64,000 nt of DNA from Saccharospirillaceae bacterium (GCA_021208685.1 JAJOJJ010000036.1:124001-188000); one strand, 5' to 3'. Counted from the stretch's first letter, positions 1 through 10,283 are shown. Notes: generated by a model from the letters alone, not told the origin. Numbers and translations: made by a program.

Positions 1-223
1 CATTATGCGGCACGTATCCACCATCAATAATATGAATGCTCAGGTAGCCACCGCTGCAGAAGAGCAAAGTCAGGTGGCGGCCGAAATCAGCGCCAATATC
101 GTGCGCATCAATGAGGTGTCCGAGAATACCGTACGCGAAGCCAGCAACACCGCCAGCGCCTCCGAGCAACTGGCCGAGCAGGCCGAACAACTGCGCAGCA
201 TCGTCAACGAGTTTAAAGTTTAG
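1..223 (+). CDS. Methyl-accepting chemotaxis protein, C-terminal end (partial)
   Basis: This is the last 70-odd residues of a chemotaxis receptor; the gene enters from the left edge and no start is visible. The heptad-like stretch with TAAEEQS, QVAAEIS and NIVRINEV, followed by an Ala/Ser/Glu-rich helix (SASEQLAEQAEQL) and the end LRSIVNEFKV, is typical of the distal arm of the MCP signalling coiled coil. This part carries the methylation-helix region that follows the CheA/CheW-contact hairpin. The sensor domain and membrane segments lie outside the window, so the ligand cannot be guessed. No pentapeptide tether for CheR is seen at the C-terminus. Confidence 0.85.
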   Translation, partial: IMRHVSTINNMNAQVATAAEEQSQVAAEISANIVRINEVSENTVREASNTASASEQLAEQAEQLRSIVNEFKV

Positions 224-247
224 GATCAGGTGTCGTTGGGCTAGAAT
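219..247 (+). promoter_or_regulatory. Weak sigma-70-like promoter candidate for the mtn operon
   Basis: A TAGAAT hexamer at 242-247 lies 17 bases after TTTAGG at 219-224. The -10 matches five of six consensus bases and the -35 only three. It begins at the stop codon of the receptor gene and sits about 70 bases before the chosen mtnA start. I looked for a SAM-type riboswitch in this leader and saw no recognisable one. Confidence 0.25.
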
Positions 248-315
248 AGCCGCCTTATTTTAAGTGCATGGCAGAGTGTTACCGCTGCCCGCACCTTGCT
301 ATCAGGACGGTCATC

Positions 316-1332
316 ATGTCTGCACATTCTGCATCCGCACACGCTTCTTTTCACGCCATCGAATGGCGTCAGCAAAGCCTGCATCTGCTTGATCAGCGCG
401 TTCTCCCGCATGAACACCGCGTGCTGGAATACACCACCGCCGCCGACGTTGCCGATGCCATCCGCGCCATGGTCGTACGTGGCGCACCCGCCATCGGTAT
501 TGCTGCAGCCTACGGCTATGCTCTGGATGCTCTGGCCGGCCGCGATCTGCAACTGGCTTATCAGGTTCTGGCGGAATCCCGTCCAACCGCCGTTAATCTT
601 TTCTGGGCACTGGAGCGTATGGCCGCGCTGAACACCGCCGATGCTCATACTCTGGTGGCCGAGGCCCGCAAGATTCACGAAGAAGATATCGCCGCCAACC
701 TTGCCATGGGCGAGTTCGGTGCCTCGGTCCTGCCGGAAAATGCGGTGATCTACACCCACTGCAACACCGGAGCACTGGCTACCGGTGGCCATGGTACCGC
801 GCTCGGCATTATCCGCAGCGGTTATGCGGAAGGTAAAGTCACTCAGGTATACGCCGGAGAAACCCGCCCGTGGTTACAGGGCGCCCGACTGACCGCCTGG
901 GAACTGATGCAGGATCATATTCCTGTTTCGCTGGTATGCGATGGTGCTGCCGCACAGCTGTTCCGTCAGGGCAAGGTAGACTGGGTGATTGTCGGCGCCG
1001 ACCGCATTACCGCCAATGGCGATGTGGCCAATAAAATAGGCACTTACAGTCTGGCCGTACTGGCCAAGCATCATGGTGTCAGAGTGATGGTTGCCGCACC
1101 CACCACCACCTTCGATTTAACCCTCGCCAGCGGCGAAGATATTCCGATTGAGCAGCGTCCACAGGAAGAAGTCACCAGCCTGTTTGGCCAGCCGGTTGCA
1201 CCGGCCGGTTGTCAGGCCATCAACCCGTCATTTGATGTCACCCCGGCGGGCCTGATTGATGTGATCGCCACCGAAAAGGGCCTGATCATGCAACCTGACC
1301 GTGACAGCATTGCGCTGCTGCTGGCACGCTGA
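316..1332 (+). CDS. mtnA: Methylthioribose-1-phosphate isomerase
   Basis: MtnA converts 5-methylthioribose-1-phosphate to methylthioribulose-1-phosphate in the cytosolic methionine salvage pathway. From the ATG at 316 the protein has 338 residues. The RGAPAIG motif is at 55-61, the catalytic cysteine is in [13 protein letters not shown] (Cys149) and the catalytic aspartate in [18 protein letters not shown] (Asp229). The frame is open back to 268, but the ATG at 316 has AGGACGG just upstream and begins nearer to the usual N-terminus, so I prefer it. It heads a four-gene operon with mtnB, mtnD and mtnC, each separated by a few bases or overlapping. Confidence 0.95.
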   Translation: MSAHSASAHASFHAIEWRQQSLHLLDQRVLPHEHRVLEYTTAADVADAIRAMVVRGAPAIGIAAAYGYALDALAGRDLQLAYQVLAESRPTAVNLFWALERMAALNTADAHTLVAEARKIHEEDIAANLAMGEFGASVLPENAVIYTHCNTGALATGGHGTALGIIRSGYAEGKVTQVYAGETRPWLQGARLTAWELMQDHIPVSLVCDGAAAQLFRQGKVDWVIVGADRITANGDVANKIGTYSLAVLAKHHGVRVMVAAPTTTFDLTLASGEDIPIEQRPQEEVTSLFGQPVAPAGCQAINPSFDVTPAGLIDVIATEKGLIMQPDRDSIALLLAR

Positions 1333-1341
1333 GGCATGGTC

Positions 1342-1977
1342 ATGTTCAATCAACAGGATTTTGCCCGCGCCGCCCAGGCGCTGTGCGATTACGGCCGCAT
1401 TCTGTACAGTCGTGGCTGGTCACCGGCCACGAGTTCCAATTATTCCGTACGCCTGAATGAGCACTGCTGCGCCCTGACCAGCTCCGGCAGGCACAAGGGC
1501 GAACTGACTCCGGCGGATATTCTGGTGGTCGACTGGAAGGGCAATGCCCTGACGCCGGGCAAGCCTTCCGCCGAAACCCTGTTGCACACTCAGCTGTACG
1601 AACGTGATCCGGCCATCGGCGCGGTGCTGCATACTCACTCACCGGTGGCGGTGGTGCTGTCGCAGATCTGGCCACAAAAAACGCTGCAGCTCAGCGGCTG
1701 GGAACTGCAGAAAGCCTTTGCCGGGGAAACCACCCACGAAGACACCATCCGCTTTCCGCTGTTTGCCAACGATCAGAACATTGCCCGTCTGGCCGCTGAG
1801 GTTGAACAGCATATGAATAATGAAGGTCAGGGCCACGCCTACCTGATCCGTGGTCACGGCGTTTACACCTGGGGCAAAGATCTGGCGGAATGTTTCCGTC
1901 ATCTGGAAGCGCTGGAAAACCTGTTAGGCTACCAGCTTGAACTGCTGAAACTCCGTCAACCAGAGAGACTGTCATGA
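1342..1977 (+). CDS. mtnB: Methylthioribulose-1-phosphate dehydratase
   Basis: MtnB dehydrates methylthioribulose-1-phosphate to the diketone phosphate, the second salvage step shown here. It belongs to the class II aldolase/adducin fold. The zinc ligands are visible as HTH at 97-99 and the histidine of RGHGVYTWG near 172. The loop TSSGRHKGELTPADILVVD is typical of the family. The ATG at 1336 is also in frame, but TGAGG directly abuts it; the ATG at 1342 has that Shine-Dalgarno at a normal distance, giving 211 residues. The stop overlaps the mtnD start by four bases (ATGA), which suggests coupled translation. Confidence 0.95.
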   Translation: MFNQQDFARAAQALCDYGRILYSRGWSPATSSNYSVRLNEHCCALTSSGRHKGELTPADILVVDWKGNALTPGKPSAETLLHTQLYERDPAIGAVLHTHSPVAVVLSQIWPQKTLQLSGWELQKAFAGETTHEDTIRFPLFANDQNIARLAAEVEQHMNNEGQGHAYLIRGHGVYTWGKDLAECFRHLEALENLLGYQLELLKLRQPERLS

Positions 1978-2519
1978 GCATTATCCGTATCTATACCGAT
2001 CACGACACAACGAATCTGTTGTTCACCAGTGACAACAACAGCAAGATTCAGGCGCGACTGGCAGACATCGGTGTGCGCTTCGAGCAGTGGCAAACCGGCA
2101 GCGACCTGAGCGCCGGTGCGCAGCCGGAAGAAGTGATCCGCGCTTACCGCAAAGACATTGACCGCCTCCTGCAGGAAGGCGGCTATCAGACTGTTGATGT
2201 CGTCAGCCTCAGCGCGGATCATCCGCAAAAGGCTGAACTGCGTCAGAAATTTCTCAGCGAGCATACCCACAGCGAAGACGAAGTCCGCTTTTTCGTGGCC
2301 GGGGAAGGCTTGTTTACCCTGCATAGCGGCGACAAAGTCTATGAAGTGCTGTGCCAGAAAGGTGATCTTATCAGCGTACCGGCTAACACCCCGCACTGGT
2401 TTGATATGGGCCCGAATCCGGGATTTATTGCCATCCGTCTGTTCAACAATCCTGACGGCTGGGTCGCCAATTTTACCGGCAGCGACATTGCCGAACGCTT
2501 TAACCGCCTGGAAAACTGA
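1974..2519 (+). CDS. mtnD: Acireductone dioxygenase
   Basis: MtnD oxidises acireductone to the 2-keto precursor of methionine plus formate (Fe form), or by an off-pathway reaction to methylthiopropionate, formate and CO (Ni form). The 181-residue length matches the enterobacterial enzymes. The cupin metal ligands are visible: His97 and His99 in EHTHSEDEVRFFV, Glu103 in the same segment, and His141 in ANTPHWFDMG. The start overlaps the mtnB stop. It is followed after 12 bases by mtnC, whose product supplies its substrate. Sequence does not show which metal is used. Confidence 0.96.
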   Translation: MSIIRIYTDHDTTNLLFTSDNNSKIQARLADIGVRFEQWQTGSDLSAGAQPEEVIRAYRKDIDRLLQEGGYQTVDVVSLSADHPQKAELRQKFLSEHTHSEDEVRFFVAGEGLFTLHSGDKVYEVLCQKGDLISVPANTPHWFDMGPNPGFIAIRLFNNPDGWVANFTGSDIAERFNRLEN

Positions 2520-2531
2520 CCCGGAACCCTG

Positions 2532-3239
2532 ATGACCGTCAAACTGATTCTGACCGATATCGAAGGCACCACCTCCTCCATCTCGTTTGTAAAGGACGTG
2601 CTCTTCCCTTATGCCGCGCAGCATTTACCGGATTACATACGCACTCACCACGCGGATCCCGGGGTGCAGCAGCAACTGAGAGCAGCAGCCCAACTGGCAG
2701 CCACCGAAGGGCAGAACACCGGTGCCGATGATCAGGAAGCCCTGATCGCCCTGCTGCTGCAATGGATTGCCGCCGACCGTAAAGTAACGCCCCTGAAAGC
2801 CCTGCAGGGCCTGATCTGGGAGGCAGGCTACAAAAACCGTGACTACGCCGCGCATATGTATGCGGATGCCACCGAATACCTGCAGCGCTGGCACACTCAG
2901 GGCATTCCCCTGTATGTGTATTCGTCCGGCTCGGTGCAGGCGCAGAAACTGTTTTTTGCTTATTCGCAAGACGGTGATCTGCTGCCGTTGTTCAGCGGTC
3001 ACTTTGACACCAGCGTCGGCGGCAAGCGTGAGCCAGACTCCTACCGCAGCATCCTCGCCGAGCTGCAGAAGCAGCACGATATTCAGGCTGAGGATGTGCT
3101 GTTTCTGTCCGACATTACCGAAGAGCTGGATGCCGCCCGCACCGCCGGAATGCAAACCTGCTGGCTGGTGCGCGAAGCAACCATACCGCACCATCCTGAT
3201 CACACCGCCGTCAGCAGTTTCGCCGACATCGTGTTGTGA
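2532..3239 (+). CDS. mtnC: Enolase-phosphatase E1
   Basis: MtnC is a HAD-superfamily bifunctional enzyme that enolises and dephosphorylates the diketone phosphate to acireductone. It has 235 residues. Motif I is LTDIEGTTSSI with Asp9 and Glu11, the DxE variant that marks this family. Motif II is YVYSSGSVQAQ, and later motifs are KREPDSY and FLSDITEELDAA. It is the last gene of the mtn operon and is followed within 30 bases by a strong hairpin terminator. No mtnK, mtnN or mtnP is in the window, so the entry step of the pathway must be encoded elsewhere. Confidence 0.95.
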   Translation: MTVKLILTDIEGTTSSISFVKDVLFPYAAQHLPDYIRTHHADPGVQQQLRAAAQLAATEGQNTGADDQEALIALLLQWIAADRKVTPLKALQGLIWEAGYKNRDYAAHMYADATEYLQRWHTQGIPLYVYSSGSVQAQKLFFAYSQDGDLLPLFSGHFDTSVGGKREPDSYRSILAELQKQHDIQAEDVLFLSDITEELDAARTAGMQTCWLVREATIPHHPDHTAVSSFADIVL

Positions 3240-3260
3240 AGCTCAGCCTCAGCAATAAAA

Positions 3261-3287
3261 AACGGCAGGAAAACCCTGCCGCTTTTT
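3261..3287. terminator. Bidirectional terminator between mtnC and the thioesterase gene
   Basis: A seven-base-pair stem, CGGCAGG at 3263-3269 and CCTGCCG at 3275-3281, is followed by a T run on the plus strand and preceded by an A run, so it can end both convergent transcripts. Confidence 0.85.
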
Positions 3288-3297
3288 ACGCTGCCGT

Positions 3298-3744
3298 TCA
3301 GGCCTGAGTACGTTCTGCCAGATACGGCTCAAGTTTCAGGATACTCTCTGCCAGCGCCTGCGGAATATCACAGGGGCGTCCGGCCTTGTAATCAAAGAAC
3401 ACCAGCAGGCTCTCACCTTTGGCCACCAGCCGCGATGTTTCATGACTCCAGACCGCGTACTCCTGCGTGATGCGCCCGCTGTCCAGACGCAGACTGCGGA
3501 TACCGACACTCAGCGTATCCGGGTATTTTACCGGCGCCAGAAATTTAGCATGGGTGGATGCCAGAATCGGTCCGCGGGCATAGTTGTTCATGTAATCCAG
3601 AATCTTCAGGTTATCGAAATACTGCACTCTGGCACTTTCGAAATAACGGAAAAACTGCGTGTTATTGACGTGCTGAAAGGCATCCATTTCGCCCCAGGCC
3701 ACCGTTACCTCAATGACGACCGGATAATCATATAAATCCTGCAT
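3298..3744 (-). CDS. Hotdog-fold acyl-CoA thioesterase (4HBT/YbgC-like)
   Basis: The 148-residue protein reads as a single hotdog domain of the 4-hydroxybenzoyl-CoA thioesterase group. The signature WGEMDAFQHVNNTQFFRYFE at about 17-36 carries the Asp-x-x-x-His-Val-Asn motif with the catalytic aspartate. Downstream are a hotdog strand (ASTHAKFLAPVKYPDTL) and a terminal FFDYKAGRPCDIP segment. It probably hydrolyses acyl-CoA esters in the cytosol; the substrate cannot be read from sequence. The start has AGGAAA upstream. It is monocistronic between terminators, and the long upstream region holds a nested inverted repeat that may be an operator. Confidence 0.85.
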   Translation of the reverse strand: MQDLYDYPVVIEVTVAWGEMDAFQHVNNTQFFRYFESARVQYFDNLKILDYMNNYARGPILASTHAKFLAPVKYPDTLSVGIRSLRLDSGRITQEYAVWSHETSRLVAKGESLLVFFDYKAGRPCDIPQALAESILKLEPYLAERTQA

Positions 3745-3795
3745 AGTGTTTTCCTGTAGTTTGCGTGGTGAGGACCGGCCTCTGTGTGCCGGTTT

Positions 3796-3825
3796 TCTGA
3801 CAAGACAACTGTCTTAAAAGTCAGA
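3796..3825. repeat. Nested inverted repeat upstream of the thioesterase gene
   Basis: The outer arms are TCTGAC (3796-3801) and GTCAGA (3820-3825). Inside is the near-continuous palindrome AAGACA-AC-TGTCTT (3802-3815), followed by an AAAA bulge. The size and dyad form suit a dimeric repressor site on DNA better than an RNA terminator, because no U run follows the minus-strand copy. The function is unknown. Confidence 0.45.
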
Positions 3826-3951
3826 AAAGACACATTAGCAATAGCCATGCCTTTAGTGCCCAAAAGGAAACTCAGGTTTTTTTAATGAAAAATTAATGAT
3901 TAAAGATCACGGATAGCCAACACACGGACAAACCCGCCGGACAGCAGGCAT

Positions 3952-3985
3952 AAAAAAACCCCGGAGCTTATGCTGCGGGGTTTTT
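3952..3985 (-). terminator. Terminator after purA
   Basis: The stem is AAAAACCCCG at 3954-3963 pairing with CGGGGTTTTT at 3976-3985. The loop can itself form a three-pair AGC/GCT stem. Read on the minus strand it ends in a run of U, 20 bases past the purA stop. Confidence 0.85.
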
Positions 3986-4004
3986 CATCCCGGTGACAGC
4001 CGGG

Positions 4005-5321
<1,317 letters not shown>

Positions 5322-6488
5322 TTAAGCTTCGACCAGCTGCCACTGGCCATCCAGTTTTTTCAGATACAGATCCGCCCGGATCGCATCATCGTTCAATGGC
5401 ACCACAACCCGTTTGCCCTGTTCGCGCAGTTGCGCAATCAGCTGCCATAAGGCCGGGTCATTATCATTGGGTGCAACAACGGTCTGTTTTGCTTCTGCCT
5501 GATACGTTCCGAAACGGGCCAGAACTTTAAGATCAGCACTGAAGCCGGTTGCCGGACGGGCACGGCCAAATACCGCGCCGGTTTCGTCATAACGGCCACC
5601 CTGAGCAATGGCATCGCCATAACCCGGAATGTAAGCAGCAAACACCAGACCGGTGTGATAGTTATAGCCGCGCAGTTCGGTCAGGTCGAAATACAGCGAC
5701 GTCTGCGGGAAGCGCTGCGCCAGCTGCTCGGCCACCTGCTGAATATGCGCCAGCTCAGCAGAGGTCTCCGGCACCAGTTCGGCCATACGGCTGATCGCGG
5801 CATCCAGTTTCTGCCGGTCGCCCTGCAGATGGATCAGCAGTGTGAACGCCTCAGCCAGTGCAGCATTCTGAATTTCGCGCGCTGCCCAGGCTTCAAGATC
5901 AGTGGCGCATTTCAGTTTCAGCAGATCAAACAATTCACGTTGCTGCTCGGCGCTGATACCAGCTTTGGCTGCCAGCGCGCGGAATACGCCGACATGGCCC
6001 AGATCCAGATGCACCTGCTGCACACCGGCGGATTCAAGCAGAATCAGCATCAGGCTGATGATTTCAACGTCAGCGCCAACACCGGCTTCGCCGTAGAGTT
6101 CAGCACCGATCTGCGTCGGGGTGCGGCTGGCCAGCAATGAGCTGGCTTTGGCATGGAATACCGTGCGGCAATAGCTCAGACGGCTGATGCCTTCCGGAGC
6201 CAGGCTGTGAGCGTCAATACGGGCAACCTGCGGCGTGGTGTCCGCACTCAGGCCCATCAGACGGCCAGACAGCTGGTCGGTCACTTTAAAGGTGCGCAAA
6301 TCCAGATCTTTGCCCACACCGGTCAGCAATGAGTCGAGATATTCAAGCGCCGGCGGAATGACCAGGTCGTAGCCACAGTTATCCAGCAGGTCGAGCAAAC
6401 GGCGACGCAACTGTTCAATCCGCCGCGCCTGTGGCGGCAGAACTTCTTCAATACCATCCGGCAATAGCCAACGGTCAGCGCTAGTCAT
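5322..6488 (-). CDS. hisZ: ATP phosphoribosyltransferase regulatory subunit
   Basis: HisZ is a HisRS-like protein without aminoacylation activity that associates with a short HisG and makes it sensitive to histidine feedback. The 388-residue protein starts DRWLLPDGIEEVLPPQARRIEQLR and has the class II synthetase-like motif 2 remnant (RLSYCRTVFHAKA) and motif 3-like GGRYDETGAVFGRARPATGFSADL. The presence of hisZ implies that this organism has the short form of HisG elsewhere. It lies 11 bases after the DUF2065 gene and precedes purA. AAGG stands before the ATG. Confidence 0.93.
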   Translation of the reverse strand: MTSADRWLLPDGIEEVLPPQARRIEQLRRRLLDLLDNCGYDLVIPPALEYLDSLLTGVGKDLDLRTFKVTDQLSGRLMGLSADTTPQVARIDAHSLAPEGISRLSYCRTVFHAKASSLLASRTPTQIGAELYGEAGVGADVEIISLMLILLESAGVQQVHLDLGHVGVFRALAAKAGISAEQQRELFDLLKLKCATDLEAWAAREIQNAALAEAFTLLIHLQGDRQKLDAAISRMAELVPETSAELAHIQQVAEQLAQRFPQTSLYFDLTELRGYNYHTGLVFAAYIPGYGDAIAQGGRYDETGAVFGRARPATGFSADLKVLARFGTYQAEAKQTVVAPNDNDPALWQLIAQLREQGKRVVVPLNDDAIRADLYLKKLDGQWQLVEA

Positions 6489-6499
6489 CGTCCAGCCTT

Positions 6500-6697
6500 T
6501 TAATTGATTACGTAAAGTAAACCCAGCCCGATCAGCATGCTGATCAGACCGGTCATGCGCATTGTACGATCATCGACGGTAGCTAACTGAGCGACCAGCT
6601 TGCGCCATCGGGCGGGGTAGAGAAATGGCATTACCCCTTCAAGAATAAACACCAGGCAGAGGGCGATAGCGAATTCGCGCCAGAAATCGGGCTGCAC
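6500..6697 (-). CDS. DUF2065 small membrane protein (YjeT-like)
   Basis: This 65-residue protein has two predicted membrane helices, roughly residues 9-25 (IALCLVFILEGVMPFLY) and 47-64 (MTGLISMLIGLGLLYVI), separated by a basic loop (PARWRKLVAQLA). This matches the DUF2065/YjeT family found between hflC and hisZ or purA in many gammaproteobacteria. The start codon is GTG, chosen because GAGG lies seven bases upstream. The hflC terminator ends about 27 bases before this start, so expression probably depends on terminator read-through. Its function is not known. Confidence 0.85.
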   Translation of the reverse strand: MQPDFWREFAIALCLVFILEGVMPFLYPARWRKLVAQLATVDDRTMRMTGLISMLIGLGLLYVIN

Positions 6698-6723
6698 CGG
6701 AGGTCCTCAAAAGAAAATCGCAC

Positions 6724-6749
6724 AAAAAAACCGGGCACCAGGCCCGGTT
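6724..6749 (-). terminator. Terminator after hflC
   Basis: The stem AACCGGGC (6729-6736) with GCCCGGTT (6742-6749) has a five-base loop and is followed on the minus strand by seven U. It separates hflKC from the DUF2065-hisZ-purA genes. Confidence 0.8.
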
Positions 6750-6811
6750 GCAGGATTCTACCAAAGCCGCTGCGCCTTGAACATGGTTAAGGCGCGGGCA
6801 TTGGGCATTGC

Positions 6812-7681
6812 TTACTTGCCTTTTGCGTCCTTCATATAGCGGAAGAAGTCGCTGTCCGGCTCCAGCAGCAGAACATCATTCTGCTTAAAGGTTTCGGTAT
6901 AGGCTTTCAGGCTGCGGGTAAACGCATAGAACTCAGGGTCCTTGTTGTAAGCGGACGCATAAATACGTGCGGCTTCAGCATCGCCTTCACCCTTGGTGCG
7001 TTCAGCATCACGGTAAGCTTCGGCTTCAAGAACGGTTTTCTGACGATCGGCATCAGCCTGAATACCTTCTGACAGCTCTTTACCCTGAGAGCGGTGCTCG
7101 CGGGCTTCACGCGCACGCTCAGCCGACATACGGTTGTACACCGAGGCACTGAGGTCATCCGGCAGATCAACGGCTTTTACCCGCATATCAAGAATCTCAA
7201 TACCCAGATCACCCTGAGTCTGCTTGTTCAGCGAAGCCGTGAGCTTAGTCATCAGCTGATCACGTTCACCGGATACCACTTCGTGCAGGGTACGGTTAGC
7301 GATTTCATCACGCAGACCCTTATTCACCAGGTTAGCCAGCAGATTGGATGCCTCCTGACGGTTACCGGAAGTCGCTTTGTAGTAAGAATTGACATCCTTG
7401 ATACGCCACTTGGTGAATGAATCAACGATGACGTACTTTTTACCGGACGTCAGGAAGTGCGATGGATTGGTATCCAGCGTCAGCACCCGTGCATCAAAAC
7501 GCTTAACATTCTGCATAAACGGAATTTTCCAGTGCAGACCCGGTTTGATGTCATTGTCGACCACTTCACCAAACTGCAGCTTAATCGCCCGTTCGGTTTC
7601 GTTGATGACATACAGACCCTGACTGGCTACCAACAGCAGCACACCCAGAACGATCAGACTCAATAAAGCTTTCGGAGACAT
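6812..7681 (-). CDS. hflC: HflC, FtsH-protease modulator
   Basis: HflC is an SPFH/prohibitin-family inner-membrane protein that forms a large periplasmic complex with HflK around the FtsH protease and tempers degradation of membrane substrates. The 289-residue protein has one N-terminal signal anchor (ALLSLIVLGVLLLVASQGLYVI, about 5-26). An SPFH domain (INETERAIKLQFGEVV) follows, and then an alanine/glutamate-rich coiled coil (EAEAYRDAERTKGEGDAEAARIY). Its ATG overlaps the hflK stop in TAATG, a sign of translational coupling. Confidence 0.95.
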   Translation of the reverse strand: MSPKALLSLIVLGVLLLVASQGLYVINETERAIKLQFGEVVDNDIKPGLHWKIPFMQNVKRFDARVLTLDTNPSHFLTSGKKYVIVDSFTKWRIKDVNSYYKATSGNRQEASNLLANLVNKGLRDEIANRTLHEVVSGERDQLMTKLTASLNKQTQGDLGIEILDMRVKAVDLPDDLSASVYNRMSAERAREAREHRSQGKELSEGIQADADRQKTVLEAEAYRDAERTKGEGDAEAARIYASAYNKDPEFYAFTRSLKAYTETFKQNDVLLLEPDSDFFRYMKDAKGK

Positions 7682-8856
7682 TAACGACCCTCCCTGCGAG
7701 TAGTGTTACCAGTGCTGTTCTGACGGGTGCGGACTTCGTTCAGGACCTGATCCGTCAGGCGGGAAATGTCACCACTGCTCAGCGGTTCGCCTTCACCTTT
7801 AACCGTCGGCAGATTCTGCATCAGCTTATCCAGCGGCAGATACATCATGTTATTGCCACCTTTCACATCCACCAGAACCTTGCTGGTATTGGTATACACT
7901 TCCGACAAAGCTTCTATATACAGACGCTCACGAGTAACCGCTGGCGCTTTTTTGTATTCAGAATAAAGATTGCTGAAACGGGCCGCCTCACCCTCTGCGC
8001 GGGCGATAATGCGGTCTTTGTACGCACTGGCTTCTTCCAGCTGACGCTGAGCACGACCACGGGCTTCCGGCACGATCGCATTAGCGTAGGCTTCAGCTTC
8101 GTTGATAAAGCGCTCTTTATCCTGCTTGGCTTTCTGTACGTCATCAAATGCAGCCTTCACCTGAGCCGGTGGGCGGGCATCTTTAATGTTGACGTTGGTC
8201 AGTACCATACCCGTCTGATAACGGTCGAGATAATCCTGCAGACGAATCTGAACTTTTTCGGCCAGCACGGCACGGCCGGTCGTCAGAATCGGATCCATTG
8301 CCGCAGAACCCACTTCATGGCGCAGCGCACTTTCAGCAGCAGACAGTAGACTGCGTTCCGGCAATTCGACCCGCAGGGCAAAAGCAACCGGATCAGCTAC
8401 CCGATACTGGGCATTGAGTTCAACTTCGACGATATTTTCGTCTTCAGTGAGCATGCGTTCTTTGATTTCAGCTTCACGCACCTTAGTGGTGTTCACCGGA
8501 ATCACCTGATCAACCAATGGCACTTTAAAGTGCAGGCCAGGACTTTCTGTTTTCAGATATTTACCCAGACGCAGTACAACGCCACGCTCCTGCTCGTCGA
8601 GGGTATAAAATGAATTAAACGCCAGCATCACCACCAGAATAGCCGCGGCGATACCGAAAAAACCGCCAGCGCCACTACCGCTACCATTATTGTTGTTGCC
8701 ATTACCCTTGCCGAACAAACCATTAATTTTGTCCATCAGTTGTTTCAGGGCATCATCAAGATCCGGTGGTTGATTACCGCGATTTTTATTGCCGCGATTA
8801 TTGTTACCCCAGGGATCGTTGGGATTGCCCTTTCCGCCGGGCTCATTCCAGGCCAT
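7681..8856 (-). CDS. hflK: HflK, FtsH-protease modulator
   Basis: HflK is the partner of HflC in the FtsH-associated inner-membrane complex. The 391-residue protein starts with a glycine- and asparagine-rich cytoplasmic tail (about residues 1-65) that includes PPDLDDALKQLMDKINGLFG. A single membrane anchor (FFGIAAAILVVMLAFNSFY) follows, then an SPFH domain (LDEQERGVVLRLGKYLKTE) and a long coiled coil. GGAGTGA precedes the ATG. Length and domain order are normal. It follows hflX after a 99-base gap in which I see no clear terminator. Confidence 0.95.
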   Translation of the reverse strand: MAWNEPGGKGNPNDPWGNNNRGNKNRGNQPPDLDDALKQLMDKINGLFGKGNGNNNNGSGSGAGGFFGIAAAILVVMLAFNSFYTLDEQERGVVLRLGKYLKTESPGLHFKVPLVDQVIPVNTTKVREAEIKERMLTEDENIVEVELNAQYRVADPVAFALRVELPERSLLSAAESALRHEVGSAAMDPILTTGRAVLAEKVQIRLQDYLDRYQTGMVLTNVNIKDARPPAQVKAAFDDVQKAKQDKERFINEAEAYANAIVPEARGRAQRQLEEASAYKDRIIARAEGEAARFSNLYSEYKKAPAVTRERLYIEALSEVYTNTSKVLVDVKGGNNMMYLPLDKLMQNLPTVKGEGEPLSSGDISRLTDQVLNEVRTRQNSTGNTTRREGR

Positions 8857-8955
8857 AAGTCACTCCAGTTAGGCAGACAATTTGATGCGCACGTCCGTAT
8901 GACAACGCATCCTGAAAAATATCGGAACCGGATCGACCGGGCAAACGGCAAGTGC

Positions 8956-10266
8956 TCAGTGCCAGATTTCCCGTACCGGTTCAAGAAAACGGCTTTCAGC
9001 GACATCGGCACGCGCCAGTGCTCGCTTAAAATCCTGACGCTGCATTCTCAGGGTCAGTACCATATCACCGTTTTCAGCATAGTGTTCTTTCTGTATCGCA
9101 CCCAATTCGTAAAGAATTGCACGTAATTTGGCTTCCGCCGGGCGCAGGCAGATATCTTCGTTAAACACTTCTGTGCTGAGTAATTCGCCAACGGCCTGAT
9201 TTAACAAATCCAGTCCAAGGCGCTGCTGGGCCGATAACCATACTGCGACCGGGTGTCCCTGGTCGTCGCGGTCAATGCGGGCTTCGCCGTGTTCCAGTAA
9301 ATCAATTTTGTTGTATACACGCAGTTGCGGAACCGCATCCGCTTCAATTTCCTGTAACACCAGCTCAACCTGCTGAATATTCCCTTCGCGCTCCTGTGCC
9401 GCACAGTCGATCACATGCACCAGCAGATCGGCTTCGGCGGCTTCCTGCAGGGTCGCCTGGAAGGCTTCAACCAGTTTGTGTGGCAGATGGCGGATAAATC
9501 CCACCGTATCGGCCAGCACCACCTCGCCGACATTATCAACCGCAAAACGGCGCAGAGTCGGATCCAGTGTGGCAAACAGCTGATTGGCAGCATACACATC
9601 TGCGGAGGTCAGTGCATTGAACAGCGTTGACTTGCCCGCATTGGTATAACCGACAATGGCTACACTGGGGATGGAAGAACGCTTGCGCGCACGGCGGTTC
9701 TGATCACGCTGTGCATGAACCTTCTCCAGACGGGCATTGATGTTTTTAACCCGCTCACGCAACAGACGGCGATCCGTCTCAAGCTGAGTTTCACCGGGCC
9801 CACGCAGACCAATCCCCCCTTTCTGACGCTCAAGGTGAGTCCAGCCACGGATCAGCCGCGTTGACTGATACTGCAACTGGGCAAGTTCAACCTGCAGTTT
9901 CCCCTCATGGGTACGCGCACGCTGGGCGAAAATATCGAGAATCAGACCGGTACGGTCGAGAACACGGCACTGTAATGCCCGCTCCAGATTACGTTCCTGA
10001 CTGGGGGACAGCGCGTGGTTGAATATGACAAGCTCTGCGCCGTGCAGGCGCAGAGCCTGACCGATTTCCTCTACCTTACCTTTACCGATAAAGGTTTTGG
10101 GATCGGGGGTGGAGCGTTTGGTGGTTACCAGATCCAACGGATCAGCACCTGCCGAAATCACCAGTTCCCTGAACTCGTTAAGGTCCTCGCGGTTGAGGCC
10201 CTCAGGAAAATCAATATGAACCAGTACTGCGGTTTCGCCGCTATTATCCGGGCGTTCAAAGAACAA
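8956..10266 (-). CDS. hflX: Ribosome-associated GTPase HflX
   Basis: HflX is an Obg-HflX superfamily GTPase that binds the 50S subunit and splits stalled or stressed 70S ribosomes. The 436 residues hold an N-terminal HflX domain (1-130), a basic linker helix, and the G domain: G1 GYTNAGKST at 206-214, G3 DTVGF at 253-257 and G4 NKID. The conserved RGPGETQLE lies just before the G domain. The start codon is TTG, which is fixed by GGAG eight bases upstream and by the conserved FFERP N-terminus. It follows hfq by 17 bases, the usual arrangement. Confidence 0.95.
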   Translation of the reverse strand: MFFERPDNSGETAVLVHIDFPEGLNREDLNEFRELVISAGADPLDLVTTKRSTPDPKTFIGKGKVEEIGQALRLHGAELVIFNHALSPSQERNLERALQCRVLDRTGLILDIFAQRARTHEGKLQVELAQLQYQSTRLIRGWTHLERQKGGIGLRGPGETQLETDRRLLRERVKNINARLEKVHAQRDQNRRARKRSSIPSVAIVGYTNAGKSTLFNALTSADVYAANQLFATLDPTLRRFAVDNVGEVVLADTVGFIRHLPHKLVEAFQATLQEAAEADLLVHVIDCAAQEREGNIQQVELVLQEIEADAVPQLRVYNKIDLLEHGEARIDRDDQGHPVAVWLSAQQRLGLDLLNQAVGELLSTEVFNEDICLRPAEAKLRAILYELGAIQKEHYAENGDMVLTLRMQRQDFKRALARADVAESRFLEPVREIWH

Positions 10267-10283
10267 ATCAGCGGCTCCTGCGT

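Noticed and set aside
224-315. SAM-type riboswitch before mtnA
   Set aside because: The short leader lacks the conserved cores of the known SAM or SAH classes, and I saw no convincing alternative hairpins.
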